Both the position numbers and the translations under genes were made by a program. From assembly GCF_002160015.1 (NCBI RefSeq), contig NZ_NFJT01000011.1:32667-96666 (forward strand): a DNA stretch of 64,000 bases. The letters run 5' to 3'. Under the pieces are notes generated by a model. That model saw only the letters and a program-made list of their open reading frames with translations. It was not told the DNA's origin and did not search any database. The stretch's first letter is position 1; each line of letters starts with the position of its first letter. Origin of the DNA: Anaerofilum sp. An201 (lineage in GTDB: Bacteria; Bacillota; Clostridia; Oscillospirales; Ruminococcaceae). This document shows positions 60,090 through 64,000 of the stretch, one piece after another.

Positions 60090-61535
60090 ATGATGCGATT
60101 TCTGCAACGCTTGGGCAAGTCTTTGATGCTGCCCGTCGCCTGCCTGCCGGTGGGCGGTATCCTCATGGGCATCGGTTACTGGATCGACCCCTCCGGATGG
60201 GGCGCCAACAACATGCTGGCTCTGCTGCTGATCAAGGCCGGCGGCATCCTGATCGACAACATGGCGATTCTGTTCGCTTTGGGCGTGGCCATCGGCATGT
60301 CCAAAGACCAGGAGGGCACCTCTGCACTGGCGGCTATCATCTCGTGGCTGACCGTGCAAACCATGCTGGGGGCCGGTGTGGTCTCTCTGATCCTGGGCGT
60401 GGATGCAGCGGCGGTTCCCGCAGCGTTCACCAAGATCAACAACCAGTTTATCGGCATCCTGTGCGGCCTGATCGCCGCCGGCTGCTACAACCGGTTCTAC
60501 AAGACCAAAATGCCCGACTTCCTCTCCTTCTTCGCCGGCCGCCGCTTTGTGCCGGTGATGACCGTGCTGATCACTCTGGTGGCCTGCGTCCCGCTGTATT
60601 TTGTATGGCCCATCGTCTACAACTTCCTGGTATGGGTCGGTGAGAGTATTCTGGGTCTGGGCGCTGTGGGCGCCGGTATCTACGGCTTCCTGAACCGCCT
60701 GCTGATCCCCATCGGCATGCACCATGCGCTGAACAGCGTGTTCTGGTTCGGCGTGGCCGGCATCGACGATATTGGCAAGTTCTGGGGCACCGTCGCCGGC
60801 GGCGTGCAGGGTGTTACCGGTATGTACCAGGCCGGTTTCTTCCCCATCATGATGTTCGGTCTGCCCGGCGCTGCGCTGGCCATGTACCACACCGCCAAGA
60901 CCAACAAGAAGAAAGTGGCCGCCGGCATTCTGTTCTCTGCCGCGCTGTGCTCCTTCTTCACCGGCGTTACCGAGCCGCTTGAGTTCGCGTTCATGTTCCT
61001 GGCTCCCGCGCTGTACGTCGCACATGCTCTGCTGACCGGTCTGTGCGTTGGCATCATTGCCGCTCTGCCCATCCGCGCGGGCTTCCAGTTCAGCGCCGGT
61101 TTCGTTGACTGGGTCCTGAGCTTCAAGGCCCCGTTTGCCGAGAACCCCATTTGGCTGATCCCCATTGGCCTGTTTGTCTTTGTGCTGTACTATCTGATCT
61201 TCCGTGTGCTGATCGTCAAGCTGGACCTCAAGACCCCCGGCCGTGAGGACGACGACAACGACGCCGAGATGAATATCGAGCTGTCCAACGACGACTTCGG
61301 CGCGATGGCTGCCATGATCCTGGAAGGCATCGGCGGCGCTTCCAACGTGACCAGTGTGGACAACTGCATCACCCGTCTGCGTCTGGAAGTGAAGGACCGC
61401 CTGATGGTGGACGAGAAGAAGATCAAGGCGTCCGGTGCTGCCGGTGTGATCCGTCCGAGCAAGACCAGTGTGCAGGTGATCATCGGGCCGAAGGTCCAGT
61501 TCGTGGCCGATGAGTTCAAGAAACTGGTGAAGTAA
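60090..61535 (+). CDS. PTS glucose/N-acetylglucosamine-type EIICB
   Basis: The 481-residue protein has an EIIC membrane domain of about ten helices (about 1-380) with IPIGMHHALN and GVTEPLEF, and a C-terminal EIIB domain with the phosphorylated cysteine in DNCITRLRL (about 425). The ALPIRAGFQFSAGFVDWVLSFKAP segment is closer to NagE than to PtsG, so N-acetylglucosamine or glucose is the likely sugar. The ATG has GGAGG upstream. A strong terminator follows. Confidence 0.9.
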   Translation: MMRFLQRLGKSLMLPVACLPVGGILMGIGYWIDPSGWGANNMLALLLIKAGGILIDNMAILFALGVAIGMSKDQEGTSALAAIISWLTVQTMLGAGVVSLILGVDAAAVPAAFTKINNQFIGILCGLIAAGCYNRFYKTKMPDFLSFFAGRRFVPVMTVLITLVACVPLYFVWPIVYNFLVWVGESILGLGAVGAGIYGFLNRLLIPIGMHHALNSVFWFGVAGIDDIGKFWGTVAGGVQGVTGMYQAGFFPIMMFGLPGAALAMYHTAKTNKKKVAAGILFSAALCSFFTGVTEPLEFAFMFLAPALYVAHALLTGLCVGIIAALPIRAGFQFSAGFVDWVLSFKAPFAENPIWLIPIGLFVFVLYYLIFRVLIVKLDLKTPGREDDDNDAEMNIELSNDDFGAMAAMILEGIGGASNVTSVDNCITRLRLEVKDRLMVDEKKIKASGAAGVIRPSKTSVQVIIGPKVQFVADEFKKLVK

Positions 61536-61593
61536 ATCACCGCATGTTCCGGCCTGTGCCGGCCCACAGCACAGCGCCGGGAATCGAAAAAAA

Positions 61594-61627
61594 GCGCGCC
61601 GCAGATGTGTTCTGCGGCGCGCCTTTT
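61594..61627. terminator. bidirectional terminator after the PTS operon
   Basis: A perfect 12-bp stem (61594-61605 with 61611-61622) with a five-base loop; CTTTTTC follows and AAAAAAA precedes. It also ends the opposed PHP gene. Confidence 0.95.
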
Positions 61628-61634
61628 TCTTGTT

Positions 61635-62597
61635 TCACTTCTGCATCTCGTCCAGCCAGTAGGCACAGCTGTAGGCGTGGCGACGGTGGGTGTCCTGACA
61701 GTCCACGCGGATATAGCCCTCATTCCCCTTCAGCGGGAAGGCCGCTTCGGTGAGCGTATCGCCGCTGTCCGAAACCTCAGAATGGGTATTGCGGCCGGCT
61801 GTGATGACATAGATCTTCTCCACCGGGCTGCACCGCACATGCAGCACGCCGTTTTCGATGTACAGCTCGTGCAGTTCGGGGCCGGTGGTGGCGTAGTAGT
61901 GCCGATTTTGCAGGGCGTGGATCACCTCTGCATATCCCAGCCGCGGCAGACGGAGCATGGTAGCGCCGCCAAACGAATCACAGCGGGGATGCCCAAAGGC
62001 AAACCAGTTGTGATTGTCGTCGGTGGCCACACAGCCCAGACGCTGCCCGCTGCGGAGCATCTCGTCGTAGGCCTGCGGCTGGTAGCCGTACAGACCGTCG
62101 ATCTCGCAGCCGTGGTTGTAGATCTCCATATAGTCAAAGCCGCGGAGGTCTTTGTAGTCGTCGTAGTTTTGCAGCGACCAATAGGGATGGTTGTAGCAGG
62201 CAAGGAACCCCTGTGCGCGCAGACCGGCCACATAGTCGATCAGGGCGGCGGTATCGCCATAGGCAAAGTCCGGCTGCGGCGCCTGGAACTCGCCGCGGGT
62301 TTCGGGCGCACAGTCGTAGAAATTCATGTGATAGGTCTTTACATAGCTGTAGTCCTGGCCGGGGGTGTCCAGGTCCGCTTCAAAGGCGGCCAGCGGCACA
62401 AAGGTGTCGTCCATCAGCTCGGGATACCAGCCGTAGCGGCGGTGGTCGGTGAATGCGACCACCGAATACCCCTGTGCCTGGTAGGCCTCGCGGGTCTGGG
62501 ACGGCGTGAGTTTTCCGTCCGAATGGGTGGTGTGGCAATGCAGGTTCGCTTTGTAGTCGGCGCCAGTGCGCGGGAGCAATTCGCAGTCCAGCTTCAT
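61635..62597 (-). CDS. PHP-domain phosphoesterase
   Basis: The 320-residue protein has the PHP metal site NLHCHTTHSDG (about 18-28), FTDHRRYG (about 49), a middle histidine in CYNHPYW and DDNHNW later. These residues typify PHP phosphoesterases such as cyclic-phosphodiesterase or histidinol-phosphatase relatives. It also has a C-terminal beta domain (about 245-320). The substrate is unknown. The start at 62597 has AGGAAGG upstream. Confidence 0.85.
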   Translation of the reverse strand: MKLDCELLPRTGADYKANLHCHTTHSDGKLTPSQTREAYQAQGYSVVAFTDHRRYGWYPELMDDTFVPLAAFEADLDTPGQDYSYVKTYHMNFYDCAPETRGEFQAPQPDFAYGDTAALIDYVAGLRAQGFLACYNHPYWSLQNYDDYKDLRGFDYMEIYNHGCEIDGLYGYQPQAYDEMLRSGQRLGCVATDDNHNWFAFGHPRCDSFGGATMLRLPRLGYAEVIHALQNRHYYATTGPELHELYIENGVLHVRCSPVEKIYVITAGRNTHSEVSDSGDTLTEAAFPLKGNEGYIRVDCQDTHRRHAYSCAYWLDEMQK

Positions 62598-62695
62598 GGC
62601 AATCCTTCCTTTCCCAAAGGCAAAAGCCGATTCAGTCGGTCTCATTATACCCGCTTTCCCCCGCGGCTGCAAGTGTGTCCCGAAGATTCCCGGCC

Positions 62696-62724
62696 TTGCG
62701 TATGCGCACACAAAGAGGTATACT
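62696..62724 (+). promoter_or_regulatory. promoter of the alcohol dehydrogenase gene
   Basis: TTGCGT, 17 bases with AGG before the -10, TATACT. It lies 31 bases before the start codon. Confidence 0.65.
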
Positions 62725-62755
62725 GAAATCAAATCCATTTGGGGAGGTTGCAGCC

Positions 62756-63799
62756 ATGCTTGCTTACACCTACACGGCTCCCGGCCGCTTTGAACTGATC
62801 GAAAAAACCAAACCTGTTCTGCTGCATCCGCAGGACGCCATCGTCCGGGTGACGCTGGCCAGCATCTGCACCAGCGACCTGCACATCCTCCACGGCAGCG
62901 TGCCGCGCGCTGTGCCCGGCATCACGGTGGGACACGAGATGGTGGGCGTGGTGGAACAGACCGGCAGCGAGGTGACCGCCGTGAAGCCCGGCGACCGGGT
63001 GGCGGTGAACGTGGAGACCTTCTGCGGCGAATGCTTTTTCTGCAAGCAGGGATATGTGAACAACTGCACCCACCCCGACGGCGGATGGGCGCTGGGCTGC
63101 CGGATCGACGGCGGACAGGCCGAGTATGTGCGCGTACCGCTGGCAAACCAGGGCCTGACCCCCATCCCCGCTTCGGTCACCGACCGGCAGGCGCTGCTGG
63201 TGGGCGACGTGCTGGCCACCGGTTTCTGGTCTGCCCGCATCGCCGACATCCGGCCCACAGACACCGTGCTCATTCTGGGCGCCGGGCCCACCGGGCTGTG
63301 CAGCCTGCTGTGTGCGCGGCTGCATCGGCCGGAACACATCATCGTGTGTGAACCGGACGCTGTGCGCAGAGAGTTTGTGCAGCGGCAGTATCCCGATGTG
63401 ATCCTGGCCGTGCCGGAGAATGTGGAGCAGGTGGTGCGCCAATACAGCCGCCACGGCGGCGCCGACCGTGTGCTGGAGGTGGCAGGCACGCCCGACAGCT
63501 TCCGCCTGGCCTGGCAGTGCGCCCGGCCCAACGCGATCGTGGTGGTGGTGGCGCTGTACGACCAGCCGCAGGTGCTGCCGCTGCCCGATATGTACGGCAA
63601 GAACCTCACTTTTATCACCGGCGGTGTGGACGGCTGCGACTGCGCCGAGATCCTGCGCCTGATCGAAGCGGGCGAGCTGGATAGCGAACCCCTGCTGACA
63701 CACACGGCAGATCTGGCCGACATCGAGCAGGCATACCAGCTGTTTGCCTCCCACGCAGACAAGGTGATGAAGGTGGCCGTCCGGTGCACCGGGGAATAA
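62756..63799 (+). CDS. zinc-dependent alcohol dehydrogenase family protein
   Basis: The 347-residue MDR protein has the catalytic zinc ligands in TSICTSDLH and GHEMVG and a structural zinc site of four cysteines (CGECFFC, then C seven residues later, about 86-100). The NAD(P)-binding glycine motif is ILGAGPTGLC (about 180). It fits the threonine/sorbitol dehydrogenase-like group; substrate unknown. GGGGAGG precedes the ATG. It diverges from the PHP gene. Confidence 0.92.
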   Translation: MLAYTYTAPGRFELIEKTKPVLLHPQDAIVRVTLASICTSDLHILHGSVPRAVPGITVGHEMVGVVEQTGSEVTAVKPGDRVAVNVETFCGECFFCKQGYVNNCTHPDGGWALGCRIDGGQAEYVRVPLANQGLTPIPASVTDRQALLVGDVLATGFWSARIADIRPTDTVLILGAGPTGLCSLLCARLHRPEHIIVCEPDAVRREFVQRQYPDVILAVPENVEQVVRQYSRHGGADRVLEVAGTPDSFRLAWQCARPNAIVVVVALYDQPQVLPLPDMYGKNLTFITGGVDGCDCAEILRLIEAGELDSEPLLTHTADLADIEQAYQLFASHADKVMKVAVRCTGE

Positions 63800-63956
63800 A
63801 GCTGCACGAAGAAAGCCGCCGTCCTTTTGTGAACAGGTCCAGTAAAAACGGCCAATAGACAAAAGGCCCCCCAATGTAGGAAAATAAAACTTGAACCGCC
63901 CCAGATTGTGCAGACAGCACAAAAAGGGCCCCTGGTGCAGGAATATTCGGTTTTAG

Positions 63957-64000
63957 CAGGAGTGGCGCAGCGAGAGGGGCGGCACTCCTGTTTTGCTTTG
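63957..64000 (+). terminator. terminator-like hairpin at the right edge
   Basis: CAGGAGTG pairs with CACTCCTG, with CGC/GCG inside, followed by TTTTGCTTTG. The 157 bases between the dehydrogenase stop and this hairpin show no gene or repeat that I recognise. Confidence 0.65.

Noticed and set aside
63800..63956. Insertion-sequence remnant at the right edge
   Set aside because: Open frames here are short and match nothing I recognise, and no inverted ends or target duplication can be seen within the window.

Overview
The window looks like chromosomal backbone of a GC-rich, endospore-forming clostridial bacterium, probably of the Oscillospiraceae/Ruminococcaceae group. This is inferred from gene content and order plus base composition; no rRNA or tRNA gene is present to place it. 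The spore-formation genes include spo0A, spoIVB, spoIIGA-sigE, sigG, yabP-yabQ, yqfC-yqfD, ylbJ (spoVV) and a ylmC/ymxH gene. Their order resembles Bacillus subtilis blocks (rqcP-yabP-yabQ-divIC-yabR; yqfC-yqfD-phoH-ybeY-dgkA-era-yqzL-recO). Most genes are on the minus strand with tight spacing, ATGA overlaps and strong Shine-Dalgarno sites. I see no insertion sequence, prophage or CRISPR array.

Layout. 0-5.7 kb: zinc-ribbon fragment, rRNA methyltransferase, hibernation factor, the yabR-divIC-yabQ-yabP-rqcP block, an AT-rich SdpI-like gene and HU. 5.8-18.9 kb: a long minus-strand run (ispDF, cdaA-cdaR, FAD dehydrogenase, recJ, rel, dtd, a metallo-beta-lactamase-fold hydrolase, hemZ, a nucleoside kinase) that puts the c-di-AMP and (p)ppGpp enzymes side by side. 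19-22.9 kb: a siroheme reductase diverging from spoIVB-spo0A. 23.1-26.4 kb: an SPFH / zinc-ribbon / TPM cassette like B. subtilis ydjGHI but without pspA. 27.4-27.7 kb: a multi-hairpin repeat between two copies of a terminator-like hairpin. 27.7-34.7 kb: a probable muropeptide-recycling set (peptide-binding lipoprotein, dipeptide epimerase, cytoplasmic serine hydrolase), an M42 peptidase and an LtaS-like enzyme. 34.8-39.0 kb: ymxH, a HAD phosphatase, sigG, an opposed membrane-anchored gene, sigE and spoIIGA. 39.1-47.5 kb: PPOX protein, mutS2, recO with overlapping yqzL, era, dgkA, ybeY, phoH, yqfD, yqfC. 47.5-53 kb: ylbJ, two DNA-alkylation-repair type genes, and an SGNH/MBOAT O-acylation pair. 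53-58.3 kb: ZIP transporter, GNAT, an apparently self-regulated XRE/membrane protein/ABC exporter set, and cutC. 58.4-61.5 kb: a PTS operon with an RNA antiterminator and its target leader. 61.6-64 kb: a PHP phosphoesterase and a zinc alcohol dehydrogenase.

How the genes may work together. The sporulation genes span the initiating regulator, the forespore and mother-cell sigma factors and late structural or transport functions, and several have candidate sporulation-sigma promoters. The PTS operon carries its own RNA switch. The epimerase/hydrolase/binding-protein set is arranged for uptake and catabolism of cell-wall peptides. The most unusual points are a Spo0A receiver domain missing two phosphorylation-pocket residues, the SPFH/TPM cassette with four zinc ribbons and no PspA, a fused ispDF gene that keeps a perfect internal ribosome site in front of ispF, and the XRE-ABC cassette with a visible operator.
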